A stretch of DNA of 64,000 nt from Phallusia mammillata. Lineage: Eukaryota > Chordata > Ascidiacea > Phlebobranchia > Ascidiidae. Positions 39,201 to 53,600 of the stretch are shown piece by piece (positions within the stretch are counted from its first letter, which is position 1; each line of letters begins with the position of its first letter). The DNA is taken from contig QLIY01000390.1 in the NCBI GenBank assembly GCA_003260075.1, positions 44,839-108,838 on the forward strand. The letters are read 5' to 3'. The position numbers and the translations under genes are program-made. The notes under the pieces were generated by a model, which was not told the origin of the DNA, made no database searches, and saw only the letters and a program-made list of their open reading frames with translations.

Positions 39201-42200
39201 TTGTCGGCCGCAGAAGAACTTTATAACTAGTCGTCGACCTCCTATGGTGGCGACAATCGGTTAAAGATTAGAAGTTCTTTTAGTTGCACATTTACAAACG
39301 AATATTTGTCGGTTGGGAAAAATACATAATCGTACTTTTGTATCTGGGTAATTGTGAAAGAATTAGTGTTATTTCTCAATCATTAATCTTGGACAGCAAT
39401 AACGATCATCGGGGTCATTTGGTTGCGAGTAATTTACATCTCAAGTTTTCGGCTCTTTTTTACACCAAAAAGCAAGAAAGTATAAGAGGTTTGTCATTAA
39501 ATTTTGACTATGCATAACTCGTTACAGGTTTGGGGCAAAATGCACAGCCAATCTATTTTCATCTAATCAGCCAAGTTCTAAACGCATGCAACATGATCAG
39601 TGCTTTGCATGCAAATAAGGTGAAGCACCTTTTCGTGTATAGGCCGACATGCACTGTAGTTGGATTTAGCTTCCCACAATCCATCGGGGAGACAGCGCCG
39701 GCTAACGTTGTCTGCAAATAAAAAAAAGTAAGTAAGTTGCTTGTTGAGTGGTATGAGGTTGACAATTTATATACTATCATAAATTGAAGAAAAACTATAC
39801 ATTTTAATTAGGCTGGTTAACAGCTTGAAAGCACAAATATATTTTTAGGTTAAATAAAGTTAGCTGTTTTCTGTTGTTGTGATTCTTAGTCAAGGCGAGT
39901 TTAATGCAATAATATGACAAAAAACGCTTAATTATAAACTCGCTGTTTCGTTGTGAATAACAGCGTACACATTTTCATGTAAAAATTACTAGTATTATAA
40001 CTTAATATGAAATAGAGCTTGTCTAAAGGCAAGGCGTGTCCACGAATTCATTGCTCGCAACACCTAATTTAGTCACATGACTGCTTCGTTTCTTTTATCG
40101 ACAGAGAAACGCACCAACAACCATAGAGTTAAGGTAGAGTTCAATCTAAATGAATTCACGTCCAAGATCGACGTGTCGTCCTATCAGGCCACGATGTTCA
40201 TAGTTTGAACTGTCAGCGACGATGTCACAGGCATCAAAACAATGAAACTTGGCGGCAAGATTTAAACCAGGGTGCTAACAGACATGCAGAAGTAATCCCC
40301 AAGGATACAAGGACCACTAATGCTCTGTGGCCAACTACTTGATACATGATAATAAAAAAATGTACCATACCATCGTTAATGCCAGCTGTGAATTTTGAAG
40401 GATTTGTGCTAAAAGCGACTTATCAACCAATATTTTCAGTTTAGTTCACAATTAAAACATATTTATCATCTTTGGTTTTAGACTTTGCATTAGACTCCTG
40501 TTTTAGATATAACACGACCAAAATTACAACCAAGCATGGTAATGGTTGTGGTTAAAACTTAACAGTAACACGATATGAGCCCTATGGGTGCGAGAAAAAA
40601 AATGTTTATCAGTTTTACTGTTTCAACATTGCAGCATGCAGTTCGGTTTAACCTTTAAGTAGTTTTTCTTGTAATCTAAACCGACCTGATGCTTTTCAAC
40701 CGGATTTACTAAAATCCGTGACGTCAGGTGTGACGTCATAGCACCCTTGGGGAAAGTACGTCCAAAATATTGTGAAAACAGCCGCGCCCTCAATTAATCG
40801 CGCAAACAACAACCCTTATTTTCGGGTTGAAGATTTAACTTTTTTCCGACAGGTTGTTGCAGTTTTCATGTCTGTTGCGAATTAGTGATAATATCGTGCG
40901 CGGATCTATCAGATTACGACCCTTCAAACAATCTGGTGCACGATTGAGATTAGTGGTTGCTGACTGGATTAGCCATTAAGCTGTCGTGCGGCATAGGGTC
41001 TGGTTGTATTAGGACAATCCAGTGTAAAAGAAAAGTGGACGTCACTCCAAGTCAAACTGAGCACAAGAATCTTACACCGCTGTCAACTGTTTTTGTGGCT
41101 TTGTTGTTCTTACATTTCTCACAAATATATTGACTTAATGTAGTTTTTGTCTTAAACAACTTGTGTTAAACTAAACAAAACAGAAAAAAGTTTGTTTAGA
41201 AGAGGGAATTAGTAACCACGGCTTCACTTAACCCGCGATGTGGTACGTGATAAAGGTTTGTGACGTAATTTGGTGCAACCGACCAGATCAGAAAGAGCGC
41301 TAAGGGTGAGAATACTTGGTAAACACAACACGTCACTCTACCCATTCAATATGTGAGTAACATTACATTTGTCAACAACCTACGTCATAATTTCGGATCT
41401 GCAGTTACTCGGTTGGTTGGCGTGTTAAAAACTTTCTTAATGACGCTTTTGTTTTTTCGGTTTACGTCACCATGCCCTTTTAAAAGGGTTTCGGTTGTGG
41501 TTTTACAATGTGTCAGGGCATAAAGAGAAAGAAAAAAAAGCAATCTTTAAAACCGCAATATGGAAAACGAGTCACTTGACAAACTGTTTTGATGTTCACA
41601 TACTTTCTATGTTACTCTTGTTCAGGGCTCAAAGAATAATCCGTAAATGGTTGAGTTTGTGCGCACATTGAAGCGAAAAAAATGGGGTAAACTGCAAAGA
41701 AAAACCTAAACAAATTTGATCCCCCCTAAGCCCTTGTTAAGCATGTCAATGTCCGTGTTACTTTCTAGCAGGTTTAAAAGCCTATTTTTTCTTACATAGG
41801 TTCAGTGTTTGTAAAAACGGAACTGAAATTTGTCTTGCCGTGGAATTCGAACCAGACTTAACCTCGGTCTAGATGAGTTCAAAATTATGTCAAGTGCAAC
41901 CGGTATCAGGTTGTACAAAACGATTTGGTTGATCCAGTTTTTCTGGTGCAAGCAATTTTTTTTTCATCCACAAACATATTTACAAAAATAAACATACATA
42001 AAGAAGCAATTACCCGACGAGGCAACACCGCAATTTTCTCAACAAAACCAAGCTTTTCTTAATCTTAGATAAAATCACAATTTTGTTCTGTGAAAGAAAG
42101 TTTTCAAAGGGCTACCTGACTAGTGGTTGCTTGGTTGTTATGGATTTTTCGTTTTAGCGGCATTGTTTAGTCTGATAGTCAAATCGGAATTCCGATACTT

Positions 42201-45200
42201 GATCTAGATGTGATGCGGAATGCGATTGGAAATGCTCGTTGCAGAATTGAAATTGGCTATGTAATGCCGAAGCTTCATGACTAGGGAGAAACTGCACTTT
42301 CTAAGGTAAATTCTGCACTATAATCCGATTGGAATATTTTAAGTTCGACACTGAGGACGAAGGACTAAGCTTCTAAGCTGTCAATATATGTCACGTTATT
42401 TTGAATTGCCCAAAAAAGATAAGAGATAAACCAACAAACATGTAATAAAATTAGAATTTAAAAAATGACTTCAGTTAAATTATTACTTTAAATTGATTGA
42501 GACAGAACAAACTAAACTTTTTACCAGTGAAATTACTCAACGGGATTTTGGGTCATATTTCAGTATTTTATGACATTCCTAACATATCACGACCCTAATG
42601 TAAAGTATGTAGCCTATGATTACCGGAGGAAAGCCTCAACTCGGTGGGCGGATTCGGAGAGTACCGTTTCGGTGCATTGATGGACTTAAATATATATTTT
42701 GCAACATTTCATATTCTCAACTGTCAAAATATGTATACAAGTACCTGAGGTATGATATCTAATGTTGTTAAAACTTTCTGGACACCTGGCGATTGCGACA
42801 GCGCCCCCTGGTGTTTCTGCGAAGCACGTCCCGAGGGCGTCGATCACAGGTCGACAACTGTTCGCTAAAAAAGTTGAGGAAAAGATCAATGTACGAAGAC
42901 AAAGAAATTCAAAACAAGAGTTTCTAAAAATGTCAACGGCGACAAAGCCCACAAATCTTTTCTTAAATTTAAAATACAAAACTGCAATTGATTTCGGTTA
43001 ATGTTAGCTATTTGGTAAAGTAAGAAATTGTAAAATCGCAGTCACTAAAGAGCGGGGTATGTCAGACAAAAAGGGAACCCTGAGTTCGTATGTCGTTTTC
43101 TATTAGCTTTTTAATCTTTCAAATGTTTTTCGCCTAAAATCAGAAATACGTTTTGCAAATTATTGGATCATAAGCATCTTATTAACAAAAAGTTTAAAAC
43201 ATGCTGATAAGATGCTAAATATGTCGCTATTGAGGCGAAATAAAATGTAACCGAATCCAGGCAAGCGACTTCATCGCTGTATGTTGATTATCAGTGACAT
43301 AGGTAACAAATACAAACTTTTTCAAGCTGTCAACACTTAAGAGTACTTAGTTATGTTTACAGCAAAACCGTAATTTTGTTTCGATACTGCTATCATCGAT
43401 TGAAGTATAGCACTCCAATCTACAAAGTGACATATCCTTTCCAAGTAATCTCGAAGCACAGGTGTCAAAAGTGACATTTAAAACCATGCCAGTTTTTGAC
43501 ACACAACTGATAATCACCTCATGACGTTTTTAGTGCTTGATAAATTTACACGCTATAGAGTTGAGCCCGAAAATGGCCACAAACCCATGAGTTTGTGACG
43601 TTATCTGAAAGTCGTGTTTTTTTAGTTCCGCAGCTTCGAAAAAAACGTTTGAAGAGAAAATTGTAAATGTTAACTTATGCGTCATTGCTGCTAATTAATA
43701 AAGGGTGACGTATTTTTTTAACTTACACACACCTGAAACTGCCACACAGTTTTTATGCAAATTTATGTATTGTTTCGGAAAGTTATTCGTTATTACAAAA
43801 TTAGTCAATGCGACGAAACTGAGAAAATAATGTTATACACCTACGTATCCTTTTAACGTAAAGCATCAGTTAAGAATCTAAAAGTAACGCAATTCCTAAT
43901 AAAATCGGTGTGTTTCTTTGAGACATAAATGACATTTCCTCCACAAAAGTGTCAAAATTGTTAACCGAAATCCAGTAAAACGATATTTCGTATATTCCTC
44001 ACTGCAATATATACGACGAGTGACCTGAGATTATCTAATATAAAATGTAAATCACTAAAAACAACTAGGCCTTTGAATATGATCGCGCGACTTTTTTAAA
44101 AGTTAAAAGGCCAAATTGCACGCTTTATCCACCATTTTGAGTGAGAACTTTTCCAAGCTATGTCGTTCCTTTCGCCAGGACAGTTAAGTAATTAATCAAA
44201 ACGAAAAATCGTAACGTATACAGAACAAAAAATACTAAAGAAAAGCACACTTTGCATTCAATACCATAAAGGTGTATTTTACTACACATAGTTTTATCTT
44301 GTTTATTTGCGAAGCTATACGCAATCCGAATTTAGAATTCTGACACGCCCGAAAGCACTCAAGCATAAAACTATTTAAAACGTCTACCTTGCCATTTCCC
44401 AAAAATGCGACCTTTAGGGTAATTTAATATTGTCAAGTTATACCTTTACGTGTAAGAAAGTCACATGCCAGTGTTCTGTAGCAAGCCTGTTTCATAGACA
44501 TTTCACTGTTTAAATCCATTAAAGCTTTGATGTAATCTGTTGAGTTCTGGATTAGTGGCCTGTAACGAAAAGTAAAAAACTTAATAAATTTAACAGTAAA
44601 ACGGCAAGAAATAACTATTGGACACCAAACCATCCAATCCAATCTACTTTGTTAGCTTAAACCATATCAGCAAACAAACAAAAAATTGTGACATTGATTT
44701 TGTGGTTCATTCGACGAAAGACCTGAGGCAATAAAAGTAACGAAATTTATACGGCGTCGATAGCTTTGACCAACTCCAAACAAATAAAATTGTATGTGGC
44801 CTATACTACATAATTCCATTTAGGCATTGCTGCAACATCAGTAAAACAATCGTCTTAAAACAGGGCTCTTAGTGAGATTAAATTCCCCTTTACATGTTAA
44901 TAGGTTTTATTTATTTTTAAACTCGGTTTCGGATAATTGCCCCGGAGGCATTTGGTGTGTAATTATCCCAGCGCCAAAACAACCAAAATGTTACCCAGTT
45001 GCCTTCTATTCATATTATAGGTTGCAATCCCAGCGGGTCTAATGACTTTTACCAGTTAAGTACTTTCGTATGATTCATCATCCTGATCCCCCTTATCCCC
45101 TTAAAAATACCCACACAAGAACTGCTTTCCTTCTAAGACAAAAAAACAACAATAAACGCTTTAACGCATCCCAAAACATGACACTAGACACGAATAAAAT

Positions 45201-48200
45201 TTTACTAAAAGTCGTGGCTGTTAAAAAAGGCTTGAGTGCGCAATAGAGAGTTTGCAAAAGTAATTTTCAGCACTTCTCGGTTCAAAACAGGTACTAACGG
45301 CGTAATTAAACCAGCAGGCAGAATGTAGCGGTTTTTGAGATTGTTTTTAGAAAAAGGTTAATGTTGTTTTGCTTTAACATGGCGCGGGGACCGTTACAGG
45401 TTTAGACGCAGATAAATTGCAGCACATCGTCTGTCAAGAGACGGCGAACAGAATAGGTGTTCGTTGGGTGACCTAAAGCCCTAGCCACCCTGTCTTTCAT
45501 TATCTTCTTTGCAGTGTTTTCAACAGTAAAAAAAGTTCGCTTGAACTAATGACCCTTGAAGAGGTTATATCAAAGTTTGACAAGCCACTTTCAACAAGCA
45601 GGAAATTCTACACGCGTGTTTTATTTTATTTTCCAAAACTTTTTACCTTTGCAGTCTTGAAAATGTGTGATGTTAAAGTTTAGTTTTTACGGTTTGTACA
45701 CGGATTTAGCGCCGAAATAGCTTTAGCACAGCCTTACGTGCATTTATTAGTTTTGTCATGCCTGTTTGAATAGATTTGTAACGTATAATTATTCAGAAAA
45801 TATAAAACAGATCAATACGCATTTAGATGAATAAATAAGGATGCTTATATTTAAATAGGACAAGCCATCCTAGCTGATGTCTAAGCTACGACCGTTTGAG
45901 TCGTAGCTATAGATGAAGGTCATGTTTCATGAAGTTACCTTAATAACTACAAGAGACCTGCAATATGATGTGGATGGTTGTGACGTAGATGTGTGCATAG
46001 TTTTGTGTAGTACCATTAAGGCATAAAATAGTCATTCATACGCGAACAAGGCATTTTTTTGTTTTTCAGGTTTGCTTACAAATTTGACTAACGTAATAAA
46101 AACAACATGATGCAATACAGTGTTTTAACAATTGTGAAGAAAACTATCAAACAATTAGGCTGATTAGAATCCCTTGCGACATGTAAACAAGCAATACTTA
46201 CGCGTAAACATAACATTCGGGTCTGTACTGATCGAGGAAACGGCCGTTGTAATAGGCTTCTTGTTGCTCGAACATATTCATATCTGTGACATAAAGTTTA
46301 GAATTAGACCAGGCCAACTCGAAAAACTGTTTTTGAGGACAAAATCTATGTATTACCTTGTTTCAACAAATTCTTTTGGTATTTACTTTTTGATACTTGG
46401 TTTAAGTAAACCTTTACGGATTGATATGTCATTGGCATTTTTTAGAGTTTGCTAGTGGGTATATGTATGTTAAATAAGTTGGACAGAAAGCACCAAAAGT
46501 CTCATTGAATTAAAATTATACCAGCACTTTTATAGATCTATGCTAGGAAGATTAAGGGCGTGGATGTTACAAAAGTACAAACCACATAATTTTGGGGTTG
46601 ACTCACAAATAAACTTACTCGTTATCTTAAGCTGAAAAATGCAATTTTTGGTGTTTTGAAGGTTGACAATTCTCACCGATAACCAAATTTAACCTCGAAG
46701 ATGAAACGCAACGGCGAAATTTTGATCTTTTATCGGATTTTTGGCGTGTCAGATAATGATTTGGTGGCCCAAACGCGTGCAGAATTTTTGCCACGAAATT
46801 CTATGTGAGCAGAGGACCCTATACTTAATAAAGATTAGCAGTCTTGGAGAGAAATCCTATTTTCCATTTCCCTTTAATGAAAGTCAAATACAGGATTAAT
46901 CTGCACCCGGAGATTGGTTCAAACGTCACACAAATTTACAGATTCCGGACCCTTAAACTGACCAGAAACAGCGACAAAAACATAACTATTCTTTGCAGAG
47001 AAGAATCGGGTAAGTTGGATTACAATTTTGATCGTTGTGCGCAGCAAAGAGAAAATTAAATTGTTAGGTTTGTATTGTTTGTATTGTTAAGTGCCCGTTT
47101 CAAAAGAGAAAAAAACTGTTAAATTCGAAGTGGAAATGGACCTGACCCGATATTCAAACCCAGATAGTCAAAAGAATGCAACCTGAACTTGCAGTGTAAA
47201 GTTGGAAATATGATATCTCTGCGAAGTTGCCTAAATTATTTCTATTCAGTTAAAAAAGTTACAGCATCAGCAGGATTTGAAATGATGAAATCATTTAAAT
47301 ATAGATATATATACGTAACCAATAATTTACTTAGTTTATCACAATATTTAATTTCTCACACATTTATTGTATGAATTGGTTTATATGAGTATTACTGCGA
47401 TAAGATTTCACGCGCTCAGAGGCATTTGCGAAAACATTGCTTTGGTCAAAAGCATGAAAGGAAATGAATTATTAAGAGAAGCTGTTTTAAATTCAACCGC
47501 CTCCCAACTTTCCAAAACCGAGCAATAGCAAACCTTGTCAAAAACACGTACTTTGTATAAACAGTAGTCAATATTTCATGTCGTGGGAGGATCTGAAATC
47601 ACTTAAGGTTTAGCGTTGGTGTGGTCACGTGACAAACGTTTTTTTAAACGCCATTAACTGTTAAAGTTTTGACGCATTCGTTGAAATCATATCTCTAACG
47701 TTGTAGATTTTTAACACAAGTGAAATTAAGTGGGCGAAGATAATGAAATTGAGTGGCCGTTTTGTTAGCATGTGCACAGAGTCCCACGCAAAAACGATAA
47801 TACACATCATACAAAATATCGCCAACGTGTAAAACGTTTTTACCCCAAATGTTAAATTTTACGCACTTGGTGTTCCAGCATACAAAAATCGTCGGCAAGT
47901 CTACATGTCAAAGATTGTAAAAATTGTTAAATTAACGTAAAGGTGACCAGTAGGTTTACTATTTTGAATGTCAGGATACTATTTTGAGACAATTAACAAT
48001 GGTATTTTGAGACTGTTAACTGGTAAATCAGTCATTGTAAACACGCATCACTGGTGCATCATGAGTAAAAGAGCGATCGCCTGGTAATTGACTGTAACGT
48101 TATCGCCATGCTAAAATTATTCTGCGTAGCTCATTTTAACGTAGCGCGTCGCCGGTTGCAATTTAATACGCAGACATTTTGAACTGAGAACGTCCCCGAC

Positions 48201-50611
48201 ATTTACAAGTTCGATTTTTAGAAGAGTATTACTAGATCTGGACTAGATGAATAACGCACTTTACTTGGTAATAATGAAAATAAATTGTGATTCAATTTAG
48301 TGTTCATGCTTTTTAAGTTGGTTTTACACAGATAAAATGCGACCCAACAAAACTGCTCAGTGAATCAAACTTGTGTAACCGGTACACCAGAACTAATCTT
48401 AGTAGTTTGCGGTGCCTCGCTTGATTATCGTTGTGACAAACCGCACTTCGGCTACTTCTGACAACTAACATGTGATACATCCTTGCGCTACATTTCACTG
48501 TTTTGCTGTCCAGGATACATTTTGCAAAGTTTGATGGCATAAGCCAAACATGTCACACAACCAGACGCTACGCAACTTCCCCACGAATATTGAGAAACCT
48601 AGTATGACAGTCCTGTACGTCCTGGCATCAATCAACTGCCAGTCGCATTGTAATCTTCCATGTACCTGGGTTTAGATTTTTGCAAATACTTTAAACGTAG
48701 AGTTTGTTCGATTCGACGGAAAATGAAATGATTTAAAAGCATTATTTCATTGTCAAATCATTTTTACTTTTTGCTATTGCAGAAGCTTATAATATTGGTA
48801 TGAAAGATTAAATTTTATCATCCTTTTCTTTTAAATTCCAAATTGCTTCTGTGTTTTGTGCTCATTAGGCGGTCCAGGCTGCCACAACATGGCTGTAGAA
48901 AGATTAAGTCTCACAAGAATAATCGCCCGGAAAATCTGATAGTGATTAGGCAAACTGTACATACAGTGTGTCGTCTAATTACCATTATCCGTCTATGACA
49001 GACGTTCGTCCAATATAAGCACCTTATATTTCGTGAGTCAAAAATATCTCATAGGATTACCTGACTCGACGTATGTGCTTGAGCTGTTGTATTCCGTGTC
49101 CGCTGATGGTATTGCAGTTACGGCTTCTTGAGCAAGAAGTGCCTGCAAAGGAGCAAATACTTTGCAGGAACTGTGCAACATTAAATATTAATGATAATAC
49201 ATGCATGTGACAGTTGTATCATGTATATGCCACATTCAAGTCTGCTATTATTTTGTCGTATTTTCCCACGATATTTACGCATTTACAGGTATTTGAATTT
49301 AAACATCTTTTCTTCCAATACTTTGTCCTATTTTGTGTCAGAGTCAGACAAAAACAAATCGTTTGCAAATTAAACCCTAATAGGTGTAGGATTGTAAGAT
49401 GTTAAATAATAAAGGGTATTTCTGAATAATAAAGAGGCCTTACTATTTCGAAGAACATACACTGTGCGACTGTATTTTGTGTGCCGAAGCCTTTCAGCAC
49501 ATGAAAAAGTTGTAAACGTGTACATAATACTTTATCTAGGTCGTCATCATTTTCAAATTCCTACTGTTTTGCAGAATCAAGTTAGCTAAACCGCTTGGTC
49601 ACACACACAAGTGCGATGAATTTTGCGGTTTGGGACGAGTGCGTCATTGAAATCTCCCCCCTATTGCCGAGAACATTAAACTGCCCTAAACTAAACCAAG
49701 TGAAATGACCAGAGAAATAAGATTTTTGTTTTTGTACGTTTTATAGCTATAGTAAATTTTTCTACTTATTTACAGCTGGTCAGACCGGAGCAAAACCAAT
49801 GCTGAGAGCGAAAAGGTAAAAAGTTGGAAATCATGTGGCAAATTTAAGGGGAAAGTGAGTTTTCTAAGTTAATTGTGAAACCAAAATAATGCTCGAAAAA
49901 GCATTTTTCCATGCACAAGCATTTGATTAACAGAATGTCAAACAAGATGGTAACATCCGTTAAATGTGGGAAAATTATTCAATTTAAAGATAACAGTTGA
50001 CCTTAAAAACACCTAATTCGTTTCCTAAGGTGGTATTCATTTCAAAATTTGCAGGTGTCCACAAAATTGTATGGTTCAGATTGCGTTTAATGCATAAGGG
50101 GCAAAAGTTAATCCAATGAAACTGCTGGTTAAATTTCTGAAAAATGTTTTAACATGTCTATAGTTTAGTTTCGGTTTTCTGCTTGTCATTCAAAAACCTG
50201 CCAATGTTATTTTAGCAAGACTACATTTCCCGAACAAAACATCGTAATAAAAGTTGTGAATGAAACTTGGGTTTGCATTTGTCAGCACTCAGTTCATTTC
50301 TCCACCACAATGGTTTTGAACACTGTTTCCTGCTTTAGAATCACAAACCGCGGTGTGAAGCCCAGTATCCTATTATTTAAATTGCACCAACCAAATGGCA
50401 AAGCAAGGTAGAAGCCAGACATAAGTGAAAATATTACAAACATAATTATTTAAATTCTGCCTCATCGATGTATTAAAAAAAAGTTGAATCTCTTGTGATA
50501 ACTTTTATAAAAACAACACATTTTTAGCAACTAATATATAAAGCAAACAATTCTTACCTTACACAATAAAGTAAATCCGAGAAAAAACAGTCTTGTTTTA
50601 CAAGATTCCAT
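33202..50611 (-). CDS. Class B (secretin-type) GPCR, corticotropin-releasing-factor receptor-like
   Basis: Fourteen exons, all GT-AG and phase-consistent: 50558-50611, 49061-49142, 46202-46283, 44444-44559, 42745-42864, 39629-39711, 38478-38549, 37841-37950, 37090-37210, 36696-36849, 36409-36548, 35821-36048, 35293-35413 and 33202-33437. The sum is 573 codons, so 572 residues. Signal peptide MESCKTRLFFLGFTLLCK. The hormone-binding domain has the conserved Cys pattern (ACYRTLACDF, CRPVIDALGTCFAETPGG, RRCLPDGLWEAKSNYSAC). Receptor helices: SLGTLILTFIIFWALRSIRC, IIIHWNLTGSLILHNFSW, NYFWCFVEGLYLHMMVV, NIVRILITKL, YMKAVKAALFLLPMLGFTYI, SFQGFFVCVIFCFANGEIQ. The RSIRC..IIHWNL, FTYIIFLVNP and SFQGFF stretches fit CRF/diuretic-hormone receptors better than calcitonin or secretin receptors. 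The Ser-rich cytoplasmic tail (FRLSHKSQQDSFGSM) could be phosphorylated. Gs coupling is family knowledge. Exon 6 uses a weak donor (GTGCTT). Confidence 0.92.
38478..38549 (-). other. Extra 72-bp in-frame exon of the CRF-receptor-like gene
   Basis: Encodes 24 residues beginning SLLCDGLDSSLGSPTSST between the hormone-binding domain and the first transmembrane helix. Both boundaries are phase 0, so skipping would leave the frame intact. Vertebrate receptors have only a short linker here. A candidate cassette exon (inference). Confidence 0.6.
39712..42744. other. Intron 5 of the CRF-receptor-like gene (3 kb)
   Basis: No exon, repeat family or homopolymer junction recognised. Other large introns of this gene (33438-35292, 42865-44443, 44560-46201, 46284-49060, 49143-50557) likewise show nothing I can support. 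Confidence 0.5.
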
Positions 50612-53600
50612 TGGAGAAATCAAGCAGCATGAACTTGAAACACACAGAAGCAGCAACAACTTTGTCTTAATGGCTATGATGGGCTACGCAAGTGAAACGG
50701 ATCAGAAAACACAGCTGTCAAAGTCAACGTTTTCAAATTGAAATTGAGCCTTTGAATGAGAAATGCCTTTAGATCGTAGGAAGTCAATGACCGGTTACCA
50801 ACAGAAGAAAAAACGAAGCTAAATTAGTTTCGTCTGGAGGTTCGTAATGCCACCCCTCTAGCCTGTTGTTATCTTGCGCTGCAACTTTTTTTTGTATTAC
50901 TCTTCTTCAAAGGATTAAAAACCCATCAACAAAACGCAAAACCTCTTGCAGTGTAAATCGAAAGATGTAAACATTGTTTCAATTTTCGTTGAAACTTGCG
51001 CGAGTTTAACGCCGAAAAAAACTATATCGAAACAATGAACAATTGCATTTCGCACTACAATGTCTGAAGTGTTTTTTTCCAACATAAAATTCGGTAAAAC
51101 TTACAACAATAGATTTGAAAAAAAAACGCTTCTGAGACGCAGTTTCTTAAACCTTGGCGAAAGTGCGACGCCAACCTGAAATTAATACCTTTTCAAACCG
51201 ATTAAAATGAGTCAGCATACCACCGTCTCATCCAGCTAGACGTAAAGTACCTTTGAGTAAGTAATCTTTGCTATACAAGTCAATGAGGCCGGACATGTTT
51301 GCAACTAAATTTATGGCAAGTTTGCATCGTTCAAGGCGACAGGCGGCACTGTGGAAGGGATTTGATACCACGTTAGGTCTTATCTGAGGTATCTTGACGT
51401 GGTTGCAGGGAACCAAGGCAGCAAAAATATGTAAATTACATGCCCGACCTGTTTTTTCTGCAAATTGAACAAAATGAACCAAAAATATGAATAAAATAGA
51501 GTTTGCATTGCTGTCAGATGAGTTTACGCCCTTGTAAGTAGACATTTCTTTGTAAGTCATTGCAAAACCTGAACTTGCAAAAAATGTTAAAGAACAAAAA
51601 AACGAAATCAGGATTAATTTCACGAAAAAAATAAAAGTAACGATAAAAAACAATATATAGATGAATCTTTCGGTAAAAGTCAACTTTACAGAAAAATGTT
51701 GACTTGCCAACGATTTCCGCATGCTATGATTGAAAGCAATTCCAGGCGCCAAAATGCTCAGCGCCGTGGCCCAGATCTTGGACGTTTTGATGTCAATCAT
51801 TTGACGTAACCGAGACTTGGCATTTAAGTGTTGTGAAATCTTAAGGGAATTGTGGTATTTAAGTTGTCAAAGCTCACAGCCCGTAATAATAATAGTCGCA
51901 ATGCTTGTGCGCAACGCAACTTGAATATACATTTTTGCGCGTTTTTGGACAGACCCGAGTAGTTAGTCATACCAGCCTTTAGGGCCGATTTCGGTTTGAA
52001 TAAACCGAACTTGATTACTCAGCTTCATTTGTGGCGCTATTTCACAAACTTCAGGTCCTAATTCGGGCTATTTTTAAACAATTTCGGATTGAACCCTGGT
52101 TTCAGGCTTGAACTTCGGCCAGTCCCGCTTACAAATCGGTTGTAGACACAAATAGTTTCGAAAGCGTTTCTGTCGAAAATATGTCGTATACTATTAGAAG
52201 CTCTTTATCACGAAAAACAACACATCAAACACATCACATTTTTAGACCGTTTAAAGCTCACCTCGCCTCCCACTCAAATAATTTAGACATAATTTGGATC
52301 AAGTTTTTATATTTAATAGAAACTTATTGCAAAAAAATTAAACAGATAGGTTTGACTTCATTATCAAAAATAAAATAACACACCTGCCCAATGTACATCT
52401 GGACTATACAAACGCAAGTATTCCTCTTGCCCTTACGTACCCGCGCCCAATTACTCTGCGATGGGATGAGGATCCCACCTTGTGAGACTGTCCCAGGCTA
52501 AACAATATTTCAATACACTTACAATACAATAAGATGTCATATAATATTGATTTTCTGCTCTAAATCTGCCCTTGCCACACCTTAGCACAAACACATCGGC
52601 TTACATAATGTTGTGTCTGGTCCATCTCTTTGCTGTACAACACGAAACACAATACAAGGCCTTTCAGACTTTGAAACAGCTTGACAACAATGAACTGTGT
52701 CAATATACTGTGTGCACTAAACGAAACGCAAATAAGTCTGGTAATGGATAATAATTAATATCCAACAGTGCAGAGCTCATGTGTGCAATTGATGACTTTA
52801 ATAAAGCATCGTCGAAGTAGGACAAATGTATGTGAATTAGGTTTTGACGTATTTTACAAAAGTTTGGGTTTGAAAAAAGAGAGTGGGATTTTAAAATAGC
52901 ACTTTTGTGTTTAGCACTTAGGATTAAGACTTATGTCATATTGGTAAAGTATAAAAAGTGCATTTACTAAACTTTCTCACAATGAGCACTTGGACTTTGC
53001 CATTTTGAATCAAGCCGTTAATTTAAACTTTGAACGCATAAAATAAAAACCAAAATGCAGTTCGTTTTGGTCATTATTTGAAAAAAATATTACTTGAAGT
53101 TTTCGGCATTTTGTTTGACATTTATGGATCACAAAATAAAAAGCTTAATTACTTTCGTTAAGGTATGAGAAAGATGTTTGTTTGAAGTAACAAATTCTAT
53201 CACGTAAAATTGGCGGGCATTCTAAGCAAGAAAGATATTCTGCAAACAGTTCAACAATTGTACAATTTTGTAAACTGCAATTTGTCTACTAGCACGCTTT
53301 GTATTTTGGAACTTTATAAGATCGTTTGCCGTGTTTACAATCTTTGATAAAGGCGGGTAGATATGAGGCGTCACCTTGTCGCTTGTGCTTGGACCTTTTT
53401 CGAGCACCTGCCATTTTCACACACAAAGTATTGTCGTTAGATATTATCTACTTCCCCCCTTTTAATGTAGATGTAGGTAGATGCATATATGCAAAACTTA
53501 TGGGCAAACCATAGTTTGTAGATTAAACGCTTATTGTAAACACGTTTTATCGTTTAAATTCTCGCACTAAAACTACTAAATTTAAACTCTGTTCAAACTG

